The notes under the pieces: model-generated | Databases searched by the model: none | What the model saw: the letters and a program-made list of their open reading frames with translations, nothing else | What the model was told of the DNA's origin: nothing | Made by a program: the position numbers and the translations under genes | Source: Nocardioides sp. | GTDB taxonomy: Bacteria; Actinomycetota; Actinomycetes; Propionibacteriales; Nocardioidaceae | NCBI GenBank assembly: GCA_003519585.1 | Contig: DOWL01000159.1 | Location: forward strand, 17,949 to 28,790 | Direction: 5' to 3' | Length of the DNA stretch: 10,842 bases | Part shown: positions 5,327 through 10,842 of the stretch, in pieces | How the letters are laid out: each line of letters opens with the position of its first letter | Position numbering within the stretch: the first letter of the stretch is position 1

Positions 5327-6513
5327 CCACGCTGTGGGTCGACGCCTCCTCGGGCGCCAGCGGCGACATGCTGCTCGGCGCCCTCGTCGGCGCCGGGGTG
5401 CCGCTCGAACTCCTGCAAGCGGCCGTCGACTCGGTGAGCCCCGAGCCGGTGCGGCTGCGCGCGGAACTGGTAAGCCGGCACGGGTTCGCCGCGACCCGGG
5501 TCCATGTCGAGGTGTCCGACTCGGTGCACCACCGGACGTGGCGCGACATCCGCGCGCTGCTGCTGGCGGCGCAGCAGGACGACGCGCTCCGGGTCTTCGA
5601 GCGGCTCGCGGTCGCCGAGGCCGCGGTGCACGGGCGCGACCCGCTCGACGTGCACTTCCACGAGGTGGGGGCGCTCGACGCGATCGCCGACGTCGTCGGA
5701 GTGTGCGCCGGCTTAGCCCACCTACGCGCCACCGAGGTCGTGATCAGCCCGATCGCGGTCGGTTCCGGCTCGGTCCGCGGCGCACACGGGGTGCTCCCGG
5801 TGCCGCCGCCGGCGGTGGCCGAGCTGCTGCGCGGCGTGCCGTCGTACGCCGGGCCGGGCGTGGGCGAACTCTGCACTCCGACGGGGGCGGCGCTGCTGAC
5901 CACGCTGGCAACGTCGTACGGACCTCAGCCGCCGATGGTCACCCGCTCGGTCGGCGTGGGTGCCGGTGGACGCGATCCGGAGAGCCACGCCAACGTGCTC
6001 CGCCTCCTCGTCGCGGACGCTGCCGGACTGGGCTACCCGGGCGGCGACGCGCTCAACGAGCGGCTCGTGGTGCTCGAGACCAACGTCGACGACCTCGACC
6101 CGCGGCTCTGGCCGGAGGTGATCAACGCCGTCCTGGCCGCCGGGGCGAAGGACGCCTGGCTCACGCCGATCCTGATGAAGAAGGGGCGCCCGGCCCACAC
6201 GTTCCGAGCCCTGGTGGCGCCCGACGAACTCAGCGAGGTGCGGCGCACGATCTTCCGGGAGACCTCGACGATCGGCATCCGCAGTTACCCGGTCGAGCGC
6301 ACGGCGCTACCCCGCGAGACGGCCATGGTCACCGTCGACGGGATCGAGATCAGCGTCAAGCTCTCGCTCCTCGACGGCGTCGTGGTCACTGCTCAGCCGG
6401 AGTACGACGACGTGGTCCGGGCCGCGCACTCCCTCGGCCGTCCCGTGCGCGACGTGCTCGCGCAGGCGCAGGCCGCGGCGAACTCAGCCGCGCAGGATGC
6501 CGGCCACCGCTGA
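5323..6513 (+). CDS. larC: LarC, nickel-pincer cofactor nickel insertase (cyclometallase)
   Basis: Inserts nickel into the dithiolated pyridinium mononucleotide in a CTP-dependent reaction, the last step of the lactate-racemase-type cofactor. The 396-residue protein starts with LWVDASSGASGDMLLGAL (4-21) and has a His-rich segment DVHFHEVGALDAIADVVG (109-126). Its LarC1 half includes ELCTPTGAALL (182-192), and the LarC2 half includes NVDDLDPRLWPEV (254-266) and DAWLTPILMKKGRP (277-290). In Lactobacillus plantarum these halves are encoded by larC1 and larC2 and joined by programmed frameshifting; here they are one continuous frame. The GTG overlaps the larB stop as GTGA. The last 30 bp overlap the convergent ankyrin lipoprotein gene. 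A client such as a LarA-family racemase or epimerase must lie elsewhere. Confidence 0.94.
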   Translation: MTTLWVDASSGASGDMLLGALVGAGVPLELLQAAVDSVSPEPVRLRAELVSRHGFAATRVHVEVSDSVHHRTWRDIRALLLAAQQDDALRVFERLAVAEAAVHGRDPLDVHFHEVGALDAIADVVGVCAGLAHLRATEVVISPIAVGSGSVRGAHGVLPVPPPAVAELLRGVPSYAGPGVGELCTPTGAALLTTLATSYGPQPPMVTRSVGVGAGGRDPESHANVLRLLVADAAGLGYPGGDALNERLVVLETNVDDLDPRLWPEVINAVLAAGAKDAWLTPILMKKGRPAHTFRALVAPDELSEVRRTIFRETSTIGIRSYPVERTALPRETAMVTVDGIEISVKLSLLDGVVVTAQPEYDDVVRAAHSLGRPVRDVLAQAQAAANSAAQDAGHR

Positions 6514-7740
6514 CTGTCCCTGGGCCTCCGCGTGTTGCAGCGCCGTGACCCCGTCGTGGTCGCCGATCGAACGATCCGCACCGGCGGCGAGCAGGATCCG
6601 CACGATCTCCTGGTAGCGCGCGGACCCGTCGCCGAGGATGACCGCCTCGAGCAGCGCGGTCCAGCCGAGGTCGTTGACGTGGTTCACGTCGATCCCGGTC
6701 TGCACGACGCGGCGTACGTAGTCGACGTGGCCCCGTTCGCTCGCCGGGATCACCGAGATGCCGCCGAACCGGTTGCGGATGGTCAGATCGGGGTGCGCGG
6801 GCAGCAGCACCTCCAGCATCGCGACGCTGCCCGTCACCCCGGTCACGAGCCAGGGCGTGTCGTGCCGGTCGTCGAGGGCATCGGGATCGGCACCCATCGC
6901 GACCAGCACCCGGGCGGTGTCGACCCGATCGTCGGTCGCGGCGCGCAGCAGCGGGGTGCGGTCATGTACGTCGCGGCTCTCGAGGTGGGCGCCCTGGCGA
7001 AGGGCAAGAGCCACCGCGTCCGCGTCTCCGTCGAGGTTGCCCCGGTCGCCGGCCGCGGCTCGGCCCAGCAACTCGGCGATCGGCGCGAATCCGCTGTCGC
7101 GTGCCGTCTCCTCGGCCGTGCGGCCGTCCCGGCCCGCAGGGATGGCGACGTCGACGCCGGCTGCGACCAGGACCCGCACGGTGTCGACGTACCGCTGGCT
7201 GCCGTCGCCCAACGTGACCGCCTCGTGCAGGGCGGTCCACCCGAGGTTGTTGACGTGATCGAGCCGCACCCCCGCGCGGACCAGCCGCCCTACGACTTGC
7301 CAGTGACCGCGCTCGGCGGCCCGGATCAGGCCGGTGCCGTCGAAGCTGTCCCGCGCGTCGACGTCGGCACCGTGGCGGAGGGTGAGGTCGAGGAGCTCGT
7401 CGTACCCCTCGCTCGTCGCGATCAGGAACGCGCTCTGCTGGGTGTCGTCCTGCGCATTGACGTCGGCGCCGCTGTCGATCAGGCGCCGGGCGCGGTCGAC
7501 GTCGTCGGCCCAGGCGGCGTCGATGAGCCGGCGGTCCAACTCTTCCTGGCCCATGGTGGGCGTGGGATCGGCGGGGGGCACTTCGGTCGCCTCCTCGGTC
7601 GGCGGTGGGGTCGCGGTGGCTGTGGACGGGCTGGGTACGAGCCCCGTGGTCGGGGCAGGCTCCGACGAGCAGCCGCACGCCAGGAGACCGAGCAGCAGGA
7701 CCCCGGTCAGGACGCAGCCCGCTCGGTGGGTGAGCTGCAC
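6484..7740 (-). CDS. Ankyrin-repeat lipoprotein with an internally duplicated module
   Basis: A 418-residue exported lipoprotein, probably anchored on the outer face of the membrane. The signal helix (10-21) ends in a lipobox LLAC with C22 as the likely lipidated residue (C24 is the alternative). A Pro/Thr/Ser-rich linker (26-64) leads into ankyrin repeats from about 69 to the end. The repeats form two similar blocks: HVNNLGWTALHEAVTLGDGS at 162-181 matches HVNDLGWTALLEAVILGDGS at 354-373, offset by 192 residues, and AERGH motifs recur 193 residues apart (142-146 and 335-339). The GTG at 7740 has GGAGGA four bases upstream and directly precedes a signal peptide. It diverges from a GntR regulator across an array of palindromes that could control both. 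Ankyrins bind partner proteins; the partner is unknown. The 3' end overlaps larC by 30 bp. Confidence 0.88.
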   Translation of the reverse strand: MQLTHRAGCVLTGVLLLGLLACGCSSEPAPTTGLVPSPSTATATPPPTEEATEVPPADPTPTMGQEELDRRLIDAAWADDVDRARRLIDSGADVNAQDDTQQSAFLIATSEGYDELLDLTLRHGADVDARDSFDGTGLIRAAERGHWQVVGRLVRAGVRLDHVNNLGWTALHEAVTLGDGSQRYVDTVRVLVAAGVDVAIPAGRDGRTAEETARDSGFAPIAELLGRAAAGDRGNLDGDADAVALALRQGAHLESRDVHDRTPLLRAATDDRVDTARVLVAMGADPDALDDRHDTPWLVTGVTGSVAMLEVLLPAHPDLTIRNRFGGISVIPASERGHVDYVRRVVQTGIDVNHVNDLGWTALLEAVILGDGSARYQEIVRILLAAGADRSIGDHDGVTALQHAEAQGQSAVAGILRG

Positions 7741-7752
7741 GTCGTCCTCCGC

Positions 7753-7758
7753 TAGGCT
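7753..7758 (+). promoter_or_regulatory. Probable -10 box of the gntR-GDT1 operon
   Basis: TAGGCT fits TANNNT and places the transcription start near 7765, inside the first palindrome of the operator array. On the other strand TACCTT (7795-7790), inside the third unit, is the best -10 candidate for the lipoprotein gene. Both promoters would then be covered by the same operators. Confidence 0.4.
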
Positions 7759-7763
7759 GTGAG

Positions 7764-7831
7764 TTGGTATACCAAAGTGGTATTCCAAAAAGGTATACCA
7801 ACGAGGTGGCAGACCAAAATGGCAGACCAGA
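7764..7831. promoter_or_regulatory. Tandem array of five 13-bp palindromic operator units (iteron-like)
   Basis: Five units of the form TGG-N4-CCA follow each other: TTGGTATACCAAA (7764-7776), GTGGTATTCCAAA (7777-7789), AAGGTATACCAAC (7790-7802), GTGGCAGACCAAA (7806-7818) and ATGGCAGACCAGA (7819-7831). The first three abut with an exact 13-bp period; a GAG triplet separates units 3 and 4; units 4 and 5 again abut. The first contains the perfect 12-bp palindrome TTGGTATACCAA. This fits the TNGTNNNACNA-type sites known for FadR/FCD GntR regulators. The fifth unit includes the ATG and first codons of the GntR gene itself, so binding could also block initiation. Confidence 0.75.
7803..7808 (+). 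promoter_or_regulatory. Ribosome binding site of the GntR gene, inside the operator array
   Basis: GAGGTG matches the anti-Shine-Dalgarno end of 16S rRNA and lies ten bases before the ATG at 7819. It supports that ATG over the GTG at 7759, which would put the whole operator array inside the reading frame. The site is formed by the GAG triplet that interrupts the 13-bp repeat plus the start of the next unit. Confidence 0.6.
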
Positions 7832-8430
7832 CCGTCCGGGACCGGATCCGTGACCTCGTGCTGAGCGGTGACCTGCGGCCCGGCGACCGGCTGGTCGAGC
7901 GCCAACTGGCGGCCCGGCTCGGCGTGTCCCGCATCCCGGTCCGCGAGGCGCTCCGCGAGCTGGCCCACGAGGGGCTGGCCGAGGAGCGCGCCACCCGCGG
8001 CATGGTCGTACGTCGCCTCGACCCGGCGGACGTGGCCGCCCTGTTCGAGGTCCGGGGTGCTCTGGAGGACCTCCTCTGCGAGCGCATCGTCGCGCACGCG
8101 AGCGATGCCGACCTCAACCGGCTCGACGAGGTGCTCGGCCGCGCACGCGACGCCGTACGGCGGGGAGCGGCCGCCGAGGCGCGCGAGCTGAACGCCGAGT
8201 TCCACGTGGTCCTGGCCGAGCTGGCGGGACCCGTCGTGGCGGCAGTGATGGAGCCGGTGGCGGGGCGGATGCGTTGGGTGCTGACGCAACACGAGGACCC
8301 GGCCGACATGGTGCGGGCGCACGAGCAGATCGCTCGGTCGCTGCGACGACGAGACCTGGAGAGCGCGCGACACGAGCTTCGACTCCACCTGCTCGACAGC
8401 CGCGCGGAAGTGGATGCGAGGCTGTCCTGA
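7819..8430 (+). CDS. GntR-family transcriptional regulator, FCD subfamily
   Basis: A 203-residue DNA-binding regulator. The winged helix occupies about 4-66, with LAARLGVSRIPVREALRELAHEGL (30-53) as the classic GntR recognition segment and a wing at 57-66. The all-helical FCD effector domain follows at about 72-198. Its metal/ligand residues are visible: N125 and H129 in NAEFH, H168 in RAHEQ and H190 in LRLHL, with Asn where Asp is commoner. The effector may be a small carboxylate, a metal or both. The ATG is chosen for the GAGGTG site upstream. The gene probably represses itself through the adjacent 13-bp array and also the divergent lipoprotein gene. It ends two bases before the GDT1 transporter gene, so the two are almost certainly co-transcribed. 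Regulation is inference; the family call is firm. Confidence 0.92.
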   Translation: MADQTVRDRIRDLVLSGDLRPGDRLVERQLAARLGVSRIPVREALRELAHEGLAEERATRGMVVRRLDPADVAALFEVRGALEDLLCERIVAHASDADLNRLDEVLGRARDAVRRGAAAEARELNAEFHVVLAELAGPVVAAVMEPVAGRMRWVLTQHEDPADMVRAHEQIARSLRRRDLESARHELRLHLLDSRAEVDARLS

Positions 8431-8432
8431 CC

Positions 8433-9023
8433 ATGGACTTCACCGCCCTCGCGCTCACCTTCGGCGCGATCTTCGTGGTCGAGTTGCCCGACAAGACCTT
8501 CCTCGCCACCCTCGTGCTGGCGACGAAGTACCGGCCGTTCCTGGTCTGGCTCGGGGTCGGGGCCGCGTTCGCCGTCCAGACGACCGTCGCGGTGCTGCTC
8601 GGCCACGCCGCGTCGTTCCTGCCCGAGAAGCTCGTGGGCACAGTGGCGCTCGTGATGTTCCTGGCCGGCGCGGTGATCTTGATCCGGGAGGGACGCAACC
8701 ACCAGCAGTCGTCCGGTGAGGAGTACGTCGAGGGCGCCAAGGACGTGACCGGGTGGCGGGCGGTGCTGGCGTCGTTCCTCGTGCTGTTCGCGGCCGAGTG
8801 GGGCGACCTGTCCCAGCTGCTCACGATCTCGCTGGTGGCCCGCTACGAGGCGCCGGTCGCGGTCTTCATCGGCGCCCTGAGCGCACTGCTCGTGGTCAGC
8901 GGGTTGGCGGTGCTCGCCGGCCGCACCCTGCTGCGCTTCGTCGCCCTGCACGTGCTGCACTACATCGGCGCCGGGGTCTGTCTGCTGCTCGCCGCCCTCA
9001 CCCTGGTCGAGCTGGTCCGCTGA
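8433..9023 (+). CDS. TMEM165/GDT1 (UPF0016) family cation transporter
   Basis: A 196-residue inner-membrane protein with about six helices in two halves. Each half carries the family signature: [14 protein letters not shown] (17-30, E-x-x-D-K-T) and [11 protein letters not shown] (122-132, E-x-G-D). These acidic motifs form the cation site in eukaryotic TMEM165/Gdt1 (Ca2+/Mn2+:H+ exchange) and in bacterial manganese exporters such as MneA/Mnx, so Mn2+ or Ca2+ export is likely. Motif 1 has Leu-Pro in place of the usual Ile-Gly. A cytoplasmic or loop segment rich in charge (86-106) joins the halves. It starts two bases after the gntR stop, with a weak GCGAGG well upstream, which points to translational coupling. 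No yybP-ykoY manganese riboswitch precedes it, so control probably passes through the GntR protein. Confidence 0.9.
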   Translation: MDFTALALTFGAIFVVELPDKTFLATLVLATKYRPFLVWLGVGAAFAVQTTVAVLLGHAASFLPEKLVGTVALVMFLAGAVILIREGRNHQQSSGEEYVEGAKDVTGWRAVLASFLVLFAAEWGDLSQLLTISLVARYEAPVAVFIGALSALLVVSGLAVLAGRTLLRFVALHVLHYIGAGVCLLLAALTLVELVR

Positions 9024-9051
9024 CCTCGGGACCTACGAGCGGCGCGATCAC

Positions 9052-9057
9052 TAGAGT
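9052..9057 (+). promoter_or_regulatory. -10 box of arcA (leaderless type)
   Basis: TAGAGT is followed by seven bases and the ATG at 9065. The bases between contain no Shine-Dalgarno sequence, so the message probably starts at the A of the start codon. The gene would be transcribed independently of the GDT1 gene ending 41 bp upstream. Confidence 0.6.
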
Positions 9058-9064
9058 TCAAGTC

Positions 9065-10312
9065 ATGACCGAGCGCATCAGTCAGGCTCCCCATGGCGCG
9101 GACAGCGAGGTCGGTCGGCTCCGGACCGTGATGCTCCACCGCCCCGGGCCCGAGCTGAAGAGACTCACCCCTCGCAACAACGACAAGCTCCTCTTCGACG
9201 GCATCCCGTGGGTGCACCGCGCCCAGGAGGAGCACGACGCCTTCGCGGCGGAGCTGCGCGCCCGCGACGTCGAGGTGCTCTACCTCACCGACCTGCTGAC
9301 CGAGACGCTCGCCGACGGGGATGCCCGAGCCGCCGCGATCGAGGAGGCCCTGCGCGACCTCGACCTCGGCGACACCATGCGCGGCTACCTCGAGGGCCTG
9401 CTGGGCGAGGCCGCTCCCGAGGAGCTGACGACCTACCTCACCGCCGGCATCCGCAACGACGAGGTGCGCGGCGGGTTCGGCCTCGTGACCAGCCTGTTGG
9501 CCTACGACGACTTCCTCATCGACCCGTTGCCCAATCTGCTGTTCACTCGCGACTCGTCGGTCTGGGTGCGCGACCGAGTGGCGATCACCTCGCTCGCGAT
9601 GCCCGCCCGCAAGCGCGAGACGGAGCTGACCGAGCTGATCTACACCCGTCACCCGAGGTTCGTCGGTACGCCGCGGATGCACGGCGCCCACCTAGAACAC
9701 GTCGAGGGTGGCGACGTACTCCTGCTGGCGCCGGGTGTGATCGCCGTCGGGGTCGGCGAGCGTACGACGCCGGCCGGCGTCGAGCGGCTGGCGCGGCAGT
9801 GTTTCCAGTCCGACCTCGCGCACACGGTGCTCGCCGTACCCATCGCGCAGGAGCGCGCGACCATGCACCTCGACACGATCTGCACCCTCGTCGACGTCGA
9901 CAAGATGGTCGTCTACCCCAACGTCGCCGACTCGCTGGTCGCCTACACGGTCCGGCCCATCGGCGACGCCCCCGCTTACGAACGCAGTGCCGACGGCGAC
10001 CTGGTGCTCGATGTCGCCCAGGCCGAGCCGTTCCTCGTGGCGGCCGCGAAGGCGATGGGCATCGACACCCTCGAGCAGATCGACACAGGTCTCGATCCGG
10101 TCACCGCCGAGCGCGAGCAGTGGGACGACGGCAACAACACCCTGGCGCTCGCACCCAGGGTGGCCGTGGCCTACGAACGCAACGACGAGACCAATGCGCG
10201 CCTCGAGGACGCCGGCATCGAGGTCGTCCGGATCGCCGGCTCCGAGCTGGGCTCGGGTCGCGGCGGTCCCCGGTGCATGAGCTGCCCGATCTCGCGGGAG
10301 CCGCTGGGCTGA
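9065..10312 (+). CDS. arcA: Arginine deiminase
   Basis: Hydrolyses arginine to citrulline and ammonia in the cytosol, the first step of the arginine deiminase pathway, which yields ATP and raises pH. The 415-residue protein has the guanidino-modifying-enzyme active site: D163 in FTRDSSVW, E214 in HVEGGD, H268 and D270 in MHLDTICTL, and the nucleophile C404 in [11 protein letters not shown], in the order and spacing of the Pseudomonas enzyme (D166, E224, H278, D280, C406). The N-terminal [19 protein letters not shown] (18-36) and the helical insert at about 75-150 are also typical. The residue two after CMS is Cys (C407), giving a second cysteine three positions after the nucleophile. The ATG follows TAGAGT by seven bases without a Shine-Dalgarno. 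Neither arcB, arcC nor arcD is adjacent in the window. Confidence 0.97.
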   Translation: MTERISQAPHGADSEVGRLRTVMLHRPGPELKRLTPRNNDKLLFDGIPWVHRAQEEHDAFAAELRARDVEVLYLTDLLTETLADGDARAAAIEEALRDLDLGDTMRGYLEGLLGEAAPEELTTYLTAGIRNDEVRGGFGLVTSLLAYDDFLIDPLPNLLFTRDSSVWVRDRVAITSLAMPARKRETELTELIYTRHPRFVGTPRMHGAHLEHVEGGDVLLLAPGVIAVGVGERTTPAGVERLARQCFQSDLAHTVLAVPIAQERATMHLDTICTLVDVDKMVVYPNVADSLVAYTVRPIGDAPAYERSADGDLVLDVAQAEPFLVAAAKAMGIDTLEQIDTGLDPVTAEREQWDDGNNTLALAPRVAVAYERNDETNARLEDAGIEVVRIAGSELGSGRGGPRCMSCPISREPLG

Positions 10313-10344
10313 GCCGTCGATCGCAGGTGGGGCGTGCCCTCCGC

Positions 10345-10386
10345 GGCTTTCGGTCGTTGGTGAGGTAGCAACCGACCCCGAAAGGC
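10345..10386 (+). promoter_or_regulatory. Imperfect hairpin covering the ribosome binding site of the CNB gene
   Basis: CTTTCGG (10347-10353) pairs with CCGAAAG (10378-10384), TCG (10354-10356) with CGA (10373-10375), and TTG (10357-10359) with CAA (10369-10371), with small bulges on the 3' arm and a nine-base loop. The 3' arm contains GAAAGG (10380-10385), the Shine-Dalgarno six bases before the ATG at 10392. If transcribed, the hairpin would mask that site. It could instead be the U-less terminator of arcA. Confidence 0.45.
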
Positions 10387-10391
10387 TGACG

Positions 10392-10796
10392 ATGGCAGAG
10401 ACCTTCTTCTCGATGTTCACGCCCGAGGAGATCGCGCGCATCAGCGCGTCCGGCACTCGCGTGACTCTCCCGGAGGGCTGGGCGCCGATCTCAGAATCCA
10501 CGGGCGCCGACAAGGCCTACGTCATCCTCGACGGCGCCGTGTCGGTGCGCAGCCAGGGCGTCGAGGTGGCGCGGCTCGGGGCCGGCGACATCGTCGGCGA
10601 GGCGGCGCTCCTCAACCACTCGTTGCGGACCGCCACGATCGTGGCACTCACACCCCTGGAGCTGATCCACTTCACCCACGACCAGCTGGCGCGGCTGGAC
10701 GTCGAGATGCCGTCGTTCCACCAGGCGCTGGAGAAGACCGCGGCGGCACGCTTCCCGTCGCCTGAGCACTCGTCCAGCAGTCGTCCACCAGCCTGA
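10392..10796 (+). CDS. Stand-alone cyclic nucleotide-binding domain protein
   Basis: A 134-residue Crp-like sensor domain without a DNA-binding or other output domain. The beta-roll runs from about 20 to 95, with GADKAYVILDGAVSV (38-52) and the phosphate-binding cassette GDIVGEAALL (65-74) ending in R79-T-A81. The key Glu (E70) and Arg (R79) are present, so cAMP binding is plausible. A short helix (97-118) and a Ser/Pro-rich tail end the protein; Crp itself would carry a helix-turn-helix here. The ATG has GAAAGG six bases upstream. It lies 79 bp after arcA on the same strand, with a hairpin between. It may act through a partner protein. A possible next gene begins two bases after its stop. 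Confidence 0.85.
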   Translation: MAETFFSMFTPEEIARISASGTRVTLPEGWAPISESTGADKAYVILDGAVSVRSQGVEVARLGAGDIVGEAALLNHSLRTATIVALTPLELIHFTHDQLARLDVEMPSFHQALEKTAAARFPSPEHSSSSRPPA

Positions 10797-10797
10797 C

Positions 10798-10842
10798 GTG
10801 AGCGAGGCAAGCCCGCCCGATCTGTCGGGAGCGCTCGACACC
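10798..10842 (+). CDS. Possible start of a downstream gene, cut by the window edge
   Basis: A GTG at 10798, just after the TGA of the CNB gene, opens a frame of 15 codons to the window end (reads SEASPPDLSGALDT after the start). The close spacing fits a translationally coupled operon partner of the CNB protein. Nothing recognisable is present in so short a piece. No strong Shine-Dalgarno sequence precedes it. Confidence 0.35.
   Translation, partial: MSEASPPDLSGALDT

Noticed and set aside
6532..7755. Long plus-strand frame opposite the ankyrin lipoprotein
   Set aside because: Antisense shadow without recognisable domains; the minus strand has a lipobox and ankyrin repeats.
7764..7831. Plasmid-type replication iterons or a CRISPR array
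   Set aside because: The units are palindromic, short (13 bp) and without spacers, no Rep or Cas gene is nearby, and a GntR operator explanation fits better.
6484..8388. 634-codon reading of the ankyrin protein starting at 8388
   Set aside because: The extra N-terminus is antisense to the GntR gene; a signal peptide with Shine-Dalgarno begins at 7740.
8410..8433. Possible yybP-ykoY manganese riboswitch before the GDT1 gene
   Set aside because: The gene starts two bases after the gntR stop, leaving no room for an aptamer outside coding sequence.
7752..8960. 402-codon minus-strand frame opposite gntR and the GDT1 gene
   Set aside because: Low-complexity Arg/Ser/Gln translation, no motif, and both plus-strand genes are firmly identified.

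Overview
The window is very GC-rich, with GTG starts about as common as ATG, strong third-position G/C and TANNNT -10 elements. It looks like chromosomal DNA of a high-GC actinobacterium. The gene set and the intergenic palindrome suggest something like Nocardioides or a relative, but that genus guess is inference. No tRNA, rRNA, CRISPR array, transposase or phage gene was seen.

Layout. (1) 1-1644: a divergent efflux locus, with the N-terminal part of a DHA2 (EmrB/QacA-type) drug:H+ antiporter on the minus strand and, facing away, a 294-residue regulator containing two MarR domains in one chain. (2) 1631-2736, minus strand: a two-gene unit of a DUF4446 membrane-anchored protein and a SAM-dependent methyltransferase, joined by a GTGA stop/start overlap. 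(3) 2760-3620: prephenate dehydratase (pheA), divergent from the DUF4446 gene across only 23 bp. (4) 3619-3941, minus: a broken glyoxalase/VOC gene cut off exactly at the pheA stop codon. (5) 4022-4414: a small four-helix membrane protein, followed by an intergenic palindrome. (6) 4637-6513: larB-larC, two steps of nickel-pincer nucleotide cofactor synthesis. (7) 6484-7740, minus: a secreted ankyrin-repeat lipoprotein, divergent from (8) 7819-9023: an FCD-type GntR regulator and a TMEM165/GDT1-family cation transporter. The space between 7 and 8 holds a tandem array of five 13-bp palindromic units. (9) 9065-10312: arginine deiminase. (10) 10392-10796: a stand-alone cyclic-nucleotide-binding domain protein, with a possible next gene starting at 10798.

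How the genes work together. The MarR-like protein probably controls the efflux pump through the shared 621-759 region. The GntR protein probably binds the iteron-like array and so controls both itself plus the GDT1 transporter and the divergent lipoprotein. This forms a compact regulator/transporter/envelope-ankyrin module and is the most novel-looking part of the window. LarB and LarC act in sequence, but LarE (sulfur insertion) and the enzyme using the cofactor are not here. Two pairs of convergent genes overlap at their 3' ends.

A recurrent pattern is TANNNT followed by exactly 6 or 7 bases and then GTG or ATG, with no Shine-Dalgarno sequence. It occurs before pheA, the DUF4446 gene, the VOC remnant, the four-helix protein gene, larB and arcA, so at least six transcripts are probably leaderless. 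The MarR, MFS, GntR, lipoprotein and CNB genes instead have recognisable Shine-Dalgarno sites.
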